Shown: positions 9,492 to 17,898, counted from the stretch's first letter. The stretch is 64,000 bases of DNA from Lachnospiraceae bacterium (GCA_910575255.1 CAJTEM010000014.1:1-64000); one strand, 5' to 3'. Made by a program: numbers and translations. Notes: a model not told the origin generated them from the letters alone.

Positions 9492-9767
9492 CTATTTCAT
9501 ATTGGCAAAACGTTCGACTGCCTTTGTGAAGTTCTCTATGGTCTTATCTGCGTCCCCATGTTCAATCCCATCGCGCACACAATGCTGAATATGCCCCTCC
9601 AATACCACCTGGCCACATTTGTGCAGGGCTGATTTTGCTGCATTGATCTGTGAAAGAATATCCTCGCAGGGTACATCCTCATCCACCATCCTGTCAATTG
9701 CCTGTATCTGGCCAATGATCTTTGCCAATCTTCGATGCAGGTTTTCGGCATCCATGCACTGTCTCAT
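9492..9767 (-). CDS. CsoR/RcnR-family metal-sensing repressor
   Basis: A 91-residue all-helical repressor (DUF156 fold). The start at 9767 gives MRQCMDAENLHRRLAKIIGQI; a longer frame to 9824 would include the promoter and operator, so the ATG with the GGAGG site is preferred. Candidate metal ligands are the Cys of VPCEDIL and the His and Cys of EGHIQHCV, the Cys-His-Cys set seen in Cu-type CsoR proteins; Ni/Co-type RcnR has a different N-terminal His. The gene is next to a P-type ATPase and both carry ATACC...GGTAT operators. Metal binding would release the DNA and induce export. The ATPase motifs look less copper-like than the sensor. Confidence 0.85.
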   Translation of the reverse strand: MRQCMDAENLHRRLAKIIGQIQAIDRMVDEDVPCEDILSQINAAKSALHKCGQVVLEGHIQHCVRDGIEHGDADKTIENFTKAVERFANMK

Positions 9768-9774
9768 CTTTTCG

Positions 9775-9831
9775 CCTCCATATACCATAAGGGGTATGTG
9801 TATATTATACTGACATCGCATCACTCTGTCA
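9775..9831 (-). promoter_or_regulatory. csoR promoter with autoregulatory operator
   Basis: A consensus TTGACA, 17-base spacer and TATAAT lie on the minus strand at about 9805-9830. ATACCCCTTATGGTAT (an imperfect inverted repeat) follows between the -10 and the GGAGG site, placing repressor binding over the transcription start. Confidence 0.65.
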
Positions 9832-9925
9832 AGGCAAGCTTCGCAATCGTTTATAAGGCGTTTCTTTCCTTTGTGAAAAATCGGGACCGTATTTTGTATG
9901 TTCCCGCCGCCTGAAGGGCAAGCCG

Positions 9926-10819
9926 TCAGGCCAGAATATCCAACTGTTTATAATCCGCGATCCGCTTTCCCAACTCTTTCCAGGTGAGGCCGGAGCGGAC
10001 AGAATCATAGTCGCTCCAAATACGCTGGAGTTCCGCCTTGATCTGGGGGACTTCCTCCAGCCTGCCCGCACCGGAGCGGACGTAGTAGTCAGGCAGCAGA
10101 GCGCAGCCTACGATACTGCACTCGGCCGCGGGCAACTCCTCCGCGCCCTGGCTCAGAGCGGCCAGCAGCCGCAGGTGGCTGTCGGTATAGCCGTTCAGCT
10201 CCTGTTCCACTCCAAACAGGCCGTTCAGATCAAACAACTGAAAGGGAGGCCTGCCCGGAACCTCGATCTCACCACTGTAATAGACCGGCTTGCCGTTGAG
10301 TTCATAGAGAGCGTTGCACATATCCATCAGGCGCTGGTAGGCTTCTTGAGAGGGTAAGGTCTGGAGGGAGTGAAACATCAGATCTACCGCCCAGTCCAGT
10401 TGGCCCAGCACCTCACATCCCGGCAGCCTGGACAGCCGCTCCCCCAGCCGCACCAGCCGGGCAACGGACAGCAGGCCCCACACCCGGACCTGGGAATCGT
10501 TCAACTCCTCCGCCCTGGCCTCAATTTCGGCGGGAACGGCGTTATAAAATAGTCCGTCCTCATCCTCCAGCCGTCCAATGCGGTCGGAGCAATCGTCCAT
10601 AATTTTCTCCCCCACCTTGTCATAGATTTCGTCGTCAGCGCTGTAAATGGTGTCCGCCCGATGGAGCCACAGCTGGGCCCTGTACAAATCGCCTGCATCC
10701 ATAGCGGTCACGCCCAGTTCATAATAGGTCCTGGACACCCCGGCCCAGTCCTTTTTTCCCTGAAGTTCGGCCAGCCGTTTCTCCGGCGTTTTCACTTCTT
10801 TTTTTCCAAATCCAAACAT
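9926..10819 (-). CDS. Hypothetical protein with helical N-terminal half
   Basis: About 297 residues from the ATG at 10819, which is spaced correctly from AGGAG; the upstream in-frame ATG at 10828 overlaps that site. The N-terminus MFGFGKKEVKTPEKR is short and basic. Residues about 15-85 look like paired TPR-type helices (RAQLWLHRADTIYSADDEIYDKVG). The rest is acidic and mixed, without signal peptide, membrane segment or catalytic motif that I recognise. It stands alone between csoR and the clostridial DUF gene. Function unknown; I recall similar stand-alone proteins in gut Clostridia but cannot name a family. Confidence 0.7.
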   Translation of the reverse strand: MFGFGKKEVKTPEKRLAELQGKKDWAGVSRTYYELGVTAMDAGDLYRAQLWLHRADTIYSADDEIYDKVGEKIMDDCSDRIGRLEDEDGLFYNAVPAEIEARAEELNDSQVRVWGLLSVARLVRLGERLSRLPGCEVLGQLDWAVDLMFHSLQTLPSQEAYQRLMDMCNALYELNGKPVYYSGEIEVPGRPPFQLFDLNGLFGVEQELNGYTDSHLRLLAALSQGAEELPAAECSIVGCALLPDYYVRSGAGRLEEVPQIKAELQRIWSDYDSVRSGLTWKELGKRIADYKQLDILA

Positions 10820-10971
10820 AAAGATCATCTCCTGTTGTATTTTGCTGATACATAAAAATATGCTGTTCGTGGTTAAATCATATCATAAACAGGGACAGCA
10901 TTCAACCTTCCTGGAGTTTTTCCGGCAGTTCCTGTAACCACTTCTGATTTTAAACCTTCCCATTTCAATAA

Positions 10972-11003
10972 CCGCAGAGGCAAAGCCTTATGCGCCTCTG
11001 CGG
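10972..11003 (-). terminator. Hairpin downstream of the DUF3879-like gene
   Basis: CCGCAGAGGC pairs with GCCTCTGCGG around a 12-base loop, 16 bases after the stop of the 11019 gene. The T-run is weak, so this may be a mild terminator or an mRNA 3' stabiliser. Confidence 0.5.
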
Positions 11004-11018
11004 AATAGGGTGTAAAGA

Positions 11019-11633
11019 TTATACCTGTATATCCAGCACGCTGCCCGAAGATGTTTTTTTCACAAGAGAGCCGCCTGGCTGCACAAGAGAATTGTCGATG
11101 GACTCCCTTGTAATTCCGTCCAATGCCCCGGACGGAATCGGCTTTCCCGGCTCCCATTTCGGATCAGCAGCCTTCACCGCATCAGCAAATGCCTGCGTAT
11201 ATGCCCGCTCATACTGCCTTAATGTATTCCCTGCTGCCAGTCTGTCATTCTTATCCATTTTCCGATACAGATTCAAATATACATCTGAACGCCTTGTAGT
11301 GTCTCCATTGCCTGCACCGTTTTCCTGCAGAAACTCTTTCTTGGTCAGTTCAAACATCTCATCCCTGCTGCTCTCCGGTATCTCAATGATCCTATTCTTT
11401 TCTGCACGGTTTTTCTCTGTTACAGCCAGACCTGCCAAACCCGTAACAGGACTGATATAGTCGCCATCCTTATCATAACGGCTCATTCTGTTTTTGATTG
11501 CCTGAACATTTGTGTAGCCAACACCAGAACACGCCGCCGACATGCTTTTCATTACTGCCTGATACTGTTTGCTGTTCGTATCAATGCCAGCCCTTTTCAG
11601 CATATCCTTACCGCCCTTGCTGTTTATGGGCAT
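11019..11633 (-). CDS. DUF3879-like small protein, possible nonsense-interrupted start
   Basis: A 204-residue soluble protein opening MPINSKGGKDMLKRAGIDTN. The block with AGIDTNSKQYQAVMKSM resembles clostridial DUF3879 proteins (recalled). The ATG at 11633 has no good ribosome site. A much better site (AGGAGGTAAAGG) precedes an in-frame ATG at 11681 that reads MLMIRDFSNRFR, then TAG at 11645-11643, then this frame. Family members typically have such an N-terminal extension, so the gene probably carries a nonsense codon and survives by restart or is inactive. A pair of 20-bp repeats matching those before the Agr-like operon lies 105 bases upstream of 11681. Function unknown. Confidence 0.65.
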   Translation of the reverse strand: MPINSKGGKDMLKRAGIDTNSKQYQAVMKSMSAACSGVGYTNVQAIKNRMSRYDKDGDYISPVTGLAGLAVTEKNRAEKNRIIEIPESSRDEMFELTKKEFLQENGAGNGDTTRRSDVYLNLYRKMDKNDRLAAGNTLRQYERAYTQAFADAVKAADPKWEPGKPIPSGALDGITRESIDNSLVQPGGSLVKKTSSGSVLDIQV

Positions 11634-11785
11634 TCCCGATATCTACCGGAACCTGTTACTGAAATCCCTGATCATAAGCATATCCTTTACCTCCTTGACT
11701 TAATATTTTTGTGCCGGCCCTGGCCCGCATACAATTTGTCGTTTCATAAAATCTATCGGCAGATACGCCCGCATTTCAAACCGCG

Positions 11786-11825
11786 ATTGCACCAAGTGAC
11801 TATAAATTGCACGAAATGACCATAA
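11786..11825 (-). promoter_or_regulatory. Two tandem 20-bp repeats, candidate LytTR operator (site A)
   Basis: On the plus strand ATTGCACCAAGTGACTATAA is followed immediately by ATTGCACGAAATGACCATAA. The same unit occurs twice at 13816-13855. A 20-base period places both half-sites on the same DNA face, as LytTR regulators require. Site A is upstream of the DUF3879-like gene and just past the kinase stop. Confidence 0.6.
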
Positions 11826-11828
11826 AGT

Positions 11829-13073
11829 TTAAAACATCACCACCGCCTGAAACTTTTTCGCGTCACAGGAAACGGCAAAATCGCCACCGTATTTGTCCGC
11901 TACAGCCTTCACGTTCGACAGGCCGGTGCCTTCCGTGACCTGCACTTTTTCCACCACGGGGTTCCTTACGGAGAAGATCAGCTTCCCGCCCTCCTGCACC
12001 AGCTTGACGTGGATGACGGCATTCCTGCCCTGCCGTGCCACCTTCACGCATTCATGGATGGCGTTGTCCAGCAGGTTGGAGATCAGGATCACCGTTTCCT
12101 CCTCATTCAGCCGCATTCCGCCCATGTCGCCCACCCGGAACGTCATAGACACGCCCTGCTCCCTTGCGGCATGGAACTTCTGGTTCAGGACGGCGTCCGC
12201 CACCGGGTGGTTCGTGCTGACCGCCGACATCTCCACCGATATGCTCTCCGTCAGCCGCTCCGCAAGCGCGACGGCGGCCTGCGTATCGCCCTTCTTCAGC
12301 AGCACCTGCATCGTCCTGATCTGGTTCTTATAGTCGTGCATCTTCCTCCCCTGCCGCTCATAGACCGCCTGCATATCCCGGTAATGGGCAATCTGGCTCT
12401 CCTTCTTCTGGCCTGCCAGCGCACTTTCCCGTAACAGCTCCTCTTTTTCGAGGATTCCCTGCATCAGCTCTATGACAAGGATGTTGATGAATATCAGTCC
12501 CACCGACAGAAAGAGGTACGCCGTCTGCACCTTTGCCTCTGCACTTTTGCAGAAGAACATGTGCAGCATGGACGCCACAGTGAGCAGCGGGATCATGGAA
12601 AATTTCAGCCACTCCCTACGGGAAAGCTCCCCGTAATTGTTCCTCCCTTTCCATATTTTCCGTACTGTAAAAACCACACAGAGCCATATCATTTTTGAGG
12701 GCAGAATCAAAAAAACAAACCCGTCGTTTTGAGAAAAAAACATATTTTCCATCTGCATCATAAAAAGGTCTGTCAGAAACAGCAGCGAATAATTTAGCAC
12801 CGAAAAGAAAATACACTGTTTCCATTCCGCCTTATAAAACACTGCGCAAAATCCCATCAGGATCAAAACCGTCAGCAGTACCTTAATCCCCATTGGAACA
12901 AAATAGCCTCCAAGACACGCAGCGGCAAAGCAGAAAATATACAGAACAGCATACTTGCATTTATCCAGCCGCCCCGTCCTTTTCCGATCCATAAAGGTCT
13001 CAAAGAAATGCACGCTCCCCCATGTCTCTATTGCCATGATACAGAATGAAAGTATCCACAATGCCATAATCAT
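11829..13073 (-). CDS. AgrC-like GHKL sensor histidine kinase
   Basis: A 414-residue membrane kinase. Six or so hydrophobic segments fill residues 1-210, the peptide-sensing type of AgrC/ComD. A coiled linker leads to the H-box KMHDYKNQIRTMQ (phospho-His), then the GHKL ATPase with N-box NLLDNAIHEC and a G-box GTGLSNVK. The ATG overlaps the stop of the response regulator by four bases, so they form one coupled unit. No agrB or agrD peptide gene is visible beside it, so the signal may be made elsewhere or be something other than a cyclic peptide. Confidence 0.9.
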   Translation of the reverse strand: MIMALWILSFCIMAIETWGSVHFFETFMDRKRTGRLDKCKYAVLYIFCFAAACLGGYFVPMGIKVLLTVLILMGFCAVFYKAEWKQCIFFSVLNYSLLFLTDLFMMQMENMFFSQNDGFVFLILPSKMIWLCVVFTVRKIWKGRNNYGELSRREWLKFSMIPLLTVASMLHMFFCKSAEAKVQTAYLFLSVGLIFINILVIELMQGILEKEELLRESALAGQKKESQIAHYRDMQAVYERQGRKMHDYKNQIRTMQVLLKKGDTQAAVALAERLTESISVEMSAVSTNHPVADAVLNQKFHAAREQGVSMTFRVGDMGGMRLNEEETVILISNLLDNAIHECVKVARQGRNAVIHVKLVQEGGKLIFSVRNPVVEKVQVTEGTGLSNVKAVADKYGGDFAVSCDAKKFQAVVMF

Positions 13074-13753
13074 TCCGCCCCCTTAAACAATGTGTACTGT
13101 CGTTTCACTTCCGGGTACCTGGACTTCGGGACGGATATCTCCTTCCCCGTAGTCAGCACCATGACATAGCTGCTGAGTTTCCCGATGTACCTCATGTTGA
13201 TGAGAAAGCTCTGGTGTATCCGCACGAAACCCATCCCCGCCAGTTCCGCCTCCAGCTCATCCATCTTCTTATAGATGCCGTACGTTCCCCCCGCCGTGCA
13301 GAACACGTTCTTGTGCCTGCTCGTCTCGATATAGATGATGTCGTCCACCCGCAGGCGCACGTTCCCCTCCACGAAGCCGAACTCCACCACCCGCTCCTCC
13401 CGCAGGATGTCCTCCACGCACTCCGGCAGCGTCTGTTCCAGGTCATCCTTTAACAGGAAACGGCTGGCCTTCACCTTGTACCCGTCCAATGCATAGTTCA
13501 CATAGGCAGTGACCAGCACGATATGTACCTTCGGGCATTCCGCCTTTATCTTTCCCGCCGCCTCCAGTCCGTCCATGCCCTCCATGTTGATGTCCAGGAA
13601 CACGATGCCGCAGTCCCGCACATACCCCATATCCGCATAAAGCTCCCCGCCGGAGCCGTATTCCCTTATTTCAAAATCATGGCCGCAGGCTTCCAGCAGC
13701 GCCCGCAACGCATCCCTGTCCTCCCTGCTGTCATCGCAGATCGCTATCTTCAT
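13070..13753 (-). CDS. AgrA-like LytTR response regulator
   Basis: About 227 residues from ATG 13753 (MKIAICDDSREDRD); the longer frame begins at a GTG that overlaps the ribosome site. The receiver domain has Asp pair DD at residues 7-8, phospho-Asp in FLDINMEGMDG, Thr in LVTAYVNYALDGY and Lys in the last strand. A LytTR DNA-binding domain fills the C-terminal 100 residues (IIYIETSRHKNVF, FVRIHQSFLINMRYI). It is the first gene of the kinase operon and probably binds the tandem 20-bp repeats on both sides of the pair, giving autoregulation and control of the DUF3879-like gene. Confidence 0.92.
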   Translation of the reverse strand: MKIAICDDSREDRDALRALLEACGHDFEIREYGSGGELYADMGYVRDCGIVFLDINMEGMDGLEAAGKIKAECPKVHIVLVTAYVNYALDGYKVKASRFLLKDDLEQTLPECVEDILREERVVEFGFVEGNVRLRVDDIIYIETSRHKNVFCTAGGTYGIYKKMDELEAELAGMGFVRIHQSFLINMRYIGKLSSYVMVLTTGKEISVPKSRYPEVKRQYTLFKGAE

Positions 13754-13815
13754 CCATATTTTCCTCACTTTCCGTCATATATTATATCGGATTATAGAGC
13801 ATCCTATCAAACGTC

Positions 13816-13855
13816 ATTGCACAAAACTCCCATAAATTGCACGAAACGACTATAA
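13816..13855 (-). promoter_or_regulatory. Two tandem 20-bp repeats, candidate LytTR operator (site B)
   Basis: ATTGCACAAAACTCCCATAA and ATTGCACGAAACGACTATAA lie head to tail, 62 bases upstream of the response-regulator ATG. They match site A at 11786-11825 in sequence, spacing and orientation, which is what autoregulation by the LytTR protein would need. Confidence 0.6.
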
Positions 13856-13856
13856 A

Positions 13857-14242
13857 TCAATCTCGGAATATCACTGAAAACTCCATACTATCACGGAAAC
13901 TCCCGGCTTTTGCTTGATAGTATAATTTTGCCCCAATCGCCATCCGGCCAGCGGCATCAAAAACGCAAAAAGAGAGGTCCACCGGCCACTCCGATGAACC
14001 CCTGCTCTTTACCATCCCCATTACCAATGCCGCCAACAAAAGCCTGGAAAAACCACAAGGACTTCCATACACGTCAAATGTACCCGAAGTCCTGGAATTG
14101 GGATATGCTCGGCCGTGAATTGCGCCGCAGTCGGATACGGACCGTAACCCTCCAAAGTCTTTCGGAAGATGTGTCTGACTGCTTCATCAAACCCGGCACC
14201 GCTAAGTCCATGTCCGGCTCCATGGATCACATAATCCCTCAC
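13857..14242 (-). other. Frame-broken stretch, possible gene remnant of unknown family
   Basis: Two overlapping minus-strand frames (14242-14021 and 14072-13857) read MRDYVIHGAGHGLSGAGFD... and ...GRMAIGAKLYYQAKAG. Neither has a convincing start, and together they look like one gene with a frameshift near 14050. I recognise no family. The stretch lies between the GtrA-like fragment and the Agr-like operon, inside a zone of deletion junctions. Confidence 0.2.
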
Positions 14243-14246
14243 ATCC

Positions 14247-14742
14247 TCATAGCTTTTTCGGCATCACCCAAAATTTCATTGCCGGATAGCTGAGTCCCAC
14301 CTGCACAAGAATGTTCACAGCATTGGCCAACGTAGGCGTAACGGTCTGAGGCACCCCGATATTGGCAAAAAATGTCTGGCTGTAAGCCGGAAGCGCCGCC
14401 GATACGATCACCAGGATCACGGCCAAGCAGATGTATTTCGGCACCGCCTGGGCAAAAACCGCATCGGAACAGAATACAAAATTCTTCTGCACAAAGAAGT
14501 TCACCGCCTGGGCAAAGGCCGTAGCCGTAAGAAAACTTAAAAACCCGCACAGGCCCAGATCGCTTTCCACATCTGTGTAATTGAAGATCAGGAAACGAAA
14601 CGGAGTATGGCTTAGGGATGCAAAAACAAATCCTGTACCGATCCACATCACGGCAAAATTCGTTATGGTTGCCACATTTGACAAGATATTAAACAGGACA
14701 AATTCCCAGAGATTGGGATGGTCTGCGATCCATTTCTTTAAT
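14247..14742 (-). pseudogene. GtrA-like membrane protein, 5' end fused to the GH3 remnant
   Basis: Minus-strand coding reads KKWIADHPNLWEFVLFN, then four hydrophobic segments with the family-like AQAVNFFVQKNFVF and ending MKFWVMPKKL. This fits GtrA, a small flippase-like protein for bactoprenol-linked sugars (about 130 residues, four TM helices). Coding is complete from near the N-terminus to the stop, but the ATG is absent: upstream in frame it meets the GH3 fragment at about 14743. The nearest start is a TTG at 14684, which would drop the first part. Probably part of a deletion chimera. Confidence 0.55.
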
Positions 14743-15918
14743 TGCCTTGCAGCATGGCTCCCAGGACATTTCCACAGCCGAGCCGGCGCTTAATATTCCC
14801 ACCACTTTCGGATTCACTTTAAAAAGTTCTTCCAGAAGCCGAATCTGATTCTGCGGAATTTTCATATGGGTACGGTCCATCCCTTCGGACTCGCTTAACT
14901 CATCCAGTCCGAAGAAATACAGCACCACATCCGCCGTTTTCGCCAGGGAAACTGCCTCTGTAAACAGGGTTTCATTTTCCCCTCCGGTCCTCTCATACCC
15001 TCTTGCCGATCCAATCACCTGCAGATGATAATGCGCCGTTTCTTCTACGATAGTCTCTGTCTTTGTGGCATTGACCATGGAGGAAGCGGCTCCCTGGTAC
15101 CGGGGTTCAAAGGCAAAATCTCCCACTACCGCCACTCTGACTCCTGGTTTCAGCGGCAGAAGCCGTCCCTCATTCTTTAAAAGAACCGTGCTCTCTGCTG
15201 CCCCCCGCCTGGCCAGTTCATGATGGTCCCTCTCGTCAAAGTCGCGGGAAGCAGACAGCCTTTTATTTTCTGCCAGAGAAAGAACCGCCTCCAGCAGATC
15301 ATCCACACAAGTGTCCACCCCTGTCACATACCTGAGATTGATGAGGCATCCGCTGATACACTTGGAAAATCCCTCTCCCCTGAGGCTCTCCTCCATCGCG
15401 GCCATCGTGCCCCTGGAACGGTAATCTCCCTTCTTTGTATGGAAAACCAGATAATTCTTGTCCTTTTCCACATAGATAATCTGAGAACAGGTAAGCTTGA
15501 CAATGGAATCCTCCGCCTGAAGCACAAAATCCTTTTCCTTATTCCGTTCTGAAAAACGGATCGCCTTTCCCAGTTTATCCGCAAACACATAATAGCTGAC
15601 TGGCTTTACAATAGAATCAATGGCGTCCACTTCATAGCCGCGGATCGCGTACTGGGCCATATTGGTGACAAACACAATTCCAAGAGCCTGATCCTTTTCC
15701 CTGATTTTCTTCGCCGCAGTCATCCCGTCCATATGGGGCATTTCAATATCCAGAAATACCACATCCAGCCTGCCATCATAGTCTTCCACAAAATTCAGAC
15801 CATTCCGGTATTCCTCCACACGAAAGCTTGTGCCCTCTTCCTTCTCATATCGCCTGATAAATGACCTCACCAGCTGCAGATGATCCCCGTCATCATCCAC
15901 CAATCCAATCCGAATCAT
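14689..15918 (-). pseudogene. Chimeric frame: LytTR response regulator fused to a GH3 beta-glucosidase fragment
   Basis: From ATG 15918 (good GGGAGG site) residues 1-202 are a LytTR response regulator: DDD near the start, phospho-Asp in FLDIEMPHMDG, and LytTR blocks IIYVEKDKNYLVFHT and CISGCLINLRYVTG. The last LytTR strands are missing. At about 15312 the frame passes into GH3 sequence: HHELARRGAAESTVLLKNEG, VAVVGDFAFEPRYQGA, ADVVLYFFGLDELSESEGMDR. That is the second GH3 domain, without the N-terminal barrel and without the C-terminal part. At about 14745 it runs into the GtrA-like coding in another frame. Two deletions therefore joined three genes. A stable product is unlikely. Confidence 0.75.
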
Positions 15919-16009
15919 ACTTCCTCCCAAAACAGTTGTTTTTCCTTCCTGCGACGTTGCCTACGGTTGCGTACCCTTCCACCAATGCCACTAAAGCAGA
16001 TTCCAATCA

Positions 16010-16046
16010 AAAAAACTGCCGCACATTTTTGTCGGGCGGCAGTTCT
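16010..16046 (-). terminator. Intrinsic terminator between the 16052 gene and the chimera
   Basis: AACTGCCGC and GCGGCAGTT form the stem; on the minus strand a run of seven T follows. It ends the 17239-16052 gene pair. Confidence 0.75.
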
Positions 16047-16051
16047 TGTTC

Positions 16052-16687
16052 CTACAAAATAGCTATGGCGGCTTTCATTGCCGCAGATAAAGTGTTGTCT
16101 GCACCGGAAGGGATCTCGCCTTTTGTTCGGTGGCAGAAAAGATACCGTTCCAGTTCACTCATGTAGATACCGGCGTTTTGTTGCAATCCCGCATGTTCCA
16201 GATTAGAAATCCAATTTTCATAATACTGCTTAAAATCCATTGTTGTGTTTACGTCCTGATGGCTGCTAAGAGCCATGAGGGGTATCCCGCTGCTTGCCTT
16301 TACATTTTTATCGCCTTGCTGCGCCAGGTGGACACGTAATGCCGTCATTTCAGCGGGCGTGGCGTTTTGGGCGTCTACGTTATTTAAATGAATTTTTGTG
16401 GTAAAGTTTTTTCCGTGAATGTCTTTCCCTTCCACATACATAACCGGATCGTCATCGGTGGAACTCTCGTCATATTTCATGTGAAGTTCCTGGCCCGAAA
16501 CAGGACTGAACCCGCTATGTAAATAACCCATCTTCAAAGTACCGTGATAATTTCCATTGGAAGCAGATAACGACTTCTCAAACATTCCGCTCTGTCCAAA
16601 CGCACTCCTTATATTTTGGGGGGAAGCAGAGCCGACCGGATATCTTGCCGCAGAATAGCCTGCGCCTTGTAAACCTGATACACTCAT
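16052..16687 (-). CDS. Uncharacterised clostridial protein (DUF6033-like)
   Basis: A 211-residue soluble protein opening MSVSGLQGAGYSAARYPVGS. A middle block has PVMYVEGKDIHGKNFTTKIHLNNVD, AEMTALRVHL and a C-terminal helical part. The opening and the VxGKDxxGK...VDP-like pattern resemble small Lachnospiraceae proteins annotated DUF6033 (recalled). There is no signal peptide or catalytic motif. It is 27 bases downstream of the 174-residue gene and ends at a terminator. Function unknown. Similar proteins tend to occur in sets with DUF3879-like ones, as here. Confidence 0.75.
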   Translation of the reverse strand: MSVSGLQGAGYSAARYPVGSASPQNIRSAFGQSGMFEKSLSASNGNYHGTLKMGYLHSGFSPVSGQELHMKYDESSTDDDPVMYVEGKDIHGKNFTTKIHLNNVDAQNATPAEMTALRVHLAQQGDKNVKASSGIPLMALSSHQDVNTTMDFKQYYENWISNLEHAGLQQNAGIYMSELERYLFCHRTKGEIPSGADNTLSAAMKAAIAIL

Positions 16688-16714
16688 TTTTTCTCCTTAA
16701 TCTGTCTTGTTTGC

Positions 16715-17239
16715 TTATGCCTTTAATTGTTGCAGTATTTCCAGGAATTTCCGATAATCCTGAAAATGCTGGGATTTGCTGACGTCAACATCGGTGGCTG
16801 CTTTGGAATATTCGTATAAATTTTTATATGAATCCAGTCCTCCGACTCCTAACATCGTTCCCAGTCCTCCCCAATTCCCGAAGCCATGGTTGTTGCGGCC
16901 AGAAACATCGTCGCATTTTGTCAACACGCCTTCCGGTTTGGTTGGATTGATCTTGCTTTCATCCAATGGCGTAATGCCTAAATAGATCGCGGTAGCCCTT
17001 CCTTTGGAAATAATGCCTGCTTCCACCAGTTCGCCCATCAGAGCAATTGATTCTTCTTTTGACATATTTGCAGAATTATATCTCTTTTTCAGGCTTTCCA
17101 GTTCTTCCTCTGAAAGTTTATCCTTTTTGGAACCCTCCTCCCATTTCTCAAGCTGCTGTTGAAAGTAAGAAGGGTGGTAGGCTACTTCTTTTTTGGTAAC
17201 TGCGTATACGGGATATCCGTTTACCATCTGAATTGTCAT
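16715..17239 (-). CDS. Uncharacterised clostridial protein
   Basis: A 174-residue soluble protein starting MTIQMVNGYPVYAVTKKEVAYH. It has a central charged helix region (LEKWEEGSKKDKLSEEELESLKKRYN), then a Gly/Asn-rich stretch DDVSGRNNHGFGNWGGLGTM, and a C-terminal helix. No known catalytic motif, signal or membrane segment is visible. It precedes the DUF6033-like gene in an apparent two-gene unit. Family not recognised. The 230 bases upstream hold a hairpin (ATGGCTC...GAGCCAT, about 17269-17296) and no gene. Confidence 0.7.
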   Translation of the reverse strand: MTIQMVNGYPVYAVTKKEVAYHPSYFQQQLEKWEEGSKKDKLSEEELESLKKRYNSANMSKEESIALMGELVEAGIISKGRATAIYLGITPLDESKINPTKPEGVLTKCDDVSGRNNHGFGNWGGLGTMLGVGGLDSYKNLYEYSKAATDVDVSKSQHFQDYRKFLEILQQLKA

Positions 17240-17469
17240 AACTTAAATTACCCCTAACGATTAAAATTTATGGCTCCTCTGTCGTTCAGAGCCATTTATG
17301 CCCTCTTAATCTAAGTCCAAGCATATCCTTTTTGTTTCCATGTCTTTCTTTTTGAATCCATGCCTGATTTTACATCGTTCTCACCTCCCGGTAACCTATT
17401 TGCCTTTTGCTGTGACAAGAAGCCATCTACCCGGTCCTGGCAAGACCGGATAGCACAATAGGGGCGATA

Positions 17470-17886
17470 TTACCTGCCCCTGCGCTTCTCTTTCTTTTTT
17501 TGCTGTTTCAGTTCAAACTGTCGCCGCTTCTCTGCCTCCCGCTGTTCCCGGCCTGCAGTCTTGCGTTCCGTTTTCCACTGCTCCTGCTGTAATTTCAAAG
17601 CCTGCTGCGATTTTGTCCCTATCCCAGCGTTTTGTATTTGTTTTTTTACCTCACGCTGTATCCGTTTCGGATTGCGGCCAGCTTCTTTTACACCAGTTGC
17701 CACAGCCGGACTAAATCGTAACCGATAGTAATTTCTTACGATGAAATCATACACTTCATAGTCTTTTGGTTCTGCGCCGAACGTAACCTTACACACGGAT
17801 AGCCTTTCACCCGATACGCGTTCAAACACTCCCACCCAAAAGGGGTCTTCAAAAAATACCATCAGTTTTCCCGAAATTTTGTCCAT
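17470..17886 (-). CDS. yjdF: YjdF family protein (DUF2992)
   Basis: A 138-residue protein. The N-terminal half MDKISGKLMVFFEDPFWVGVFERV...VCKVTFGAEPKDYEVYDFI is the family signature, and the C-terminal half is a highly charged Lys/Gln/Arg helix (EQREAEKRRQFELKQQKKKEKRRGR region). The biochemical role is unknown. The family is linked to tolerance of aromatic N-heterocycles because its mRNA leader is a riboswitch for azaaromatic compounds. That leader is visible directly upstream (17899-18075). Monocistronic. Confidence 0.92.
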   Translation of the reverse strand: MDKISGKLMVFFEDPFWVGVFERVSGERLSVCKVTFGAEPKDYEVYDFIVRNYYRLRFSPAVATGVKEAGRNPKRIQREVKKQIQNAGIGTKSQQALKLQQEQWKTERKTAGREQREAEKRRQFELKQQKKKEKRRGR

Positions 17887-17898
17887 GACAATTCCTCC

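Noticed and set aside
11786-13855. The 20-bp repeats as a CRISPR array
   Set aside because: Units are directly adjacent pairs without spacers and only two per site, which fits an operator and not a CRISPR.
13910-14293. A 127-codon plus-strand frame as a gene
   Set aside because: No start context or motif; the stretch lies in a remnant zone and is not better on this strand.
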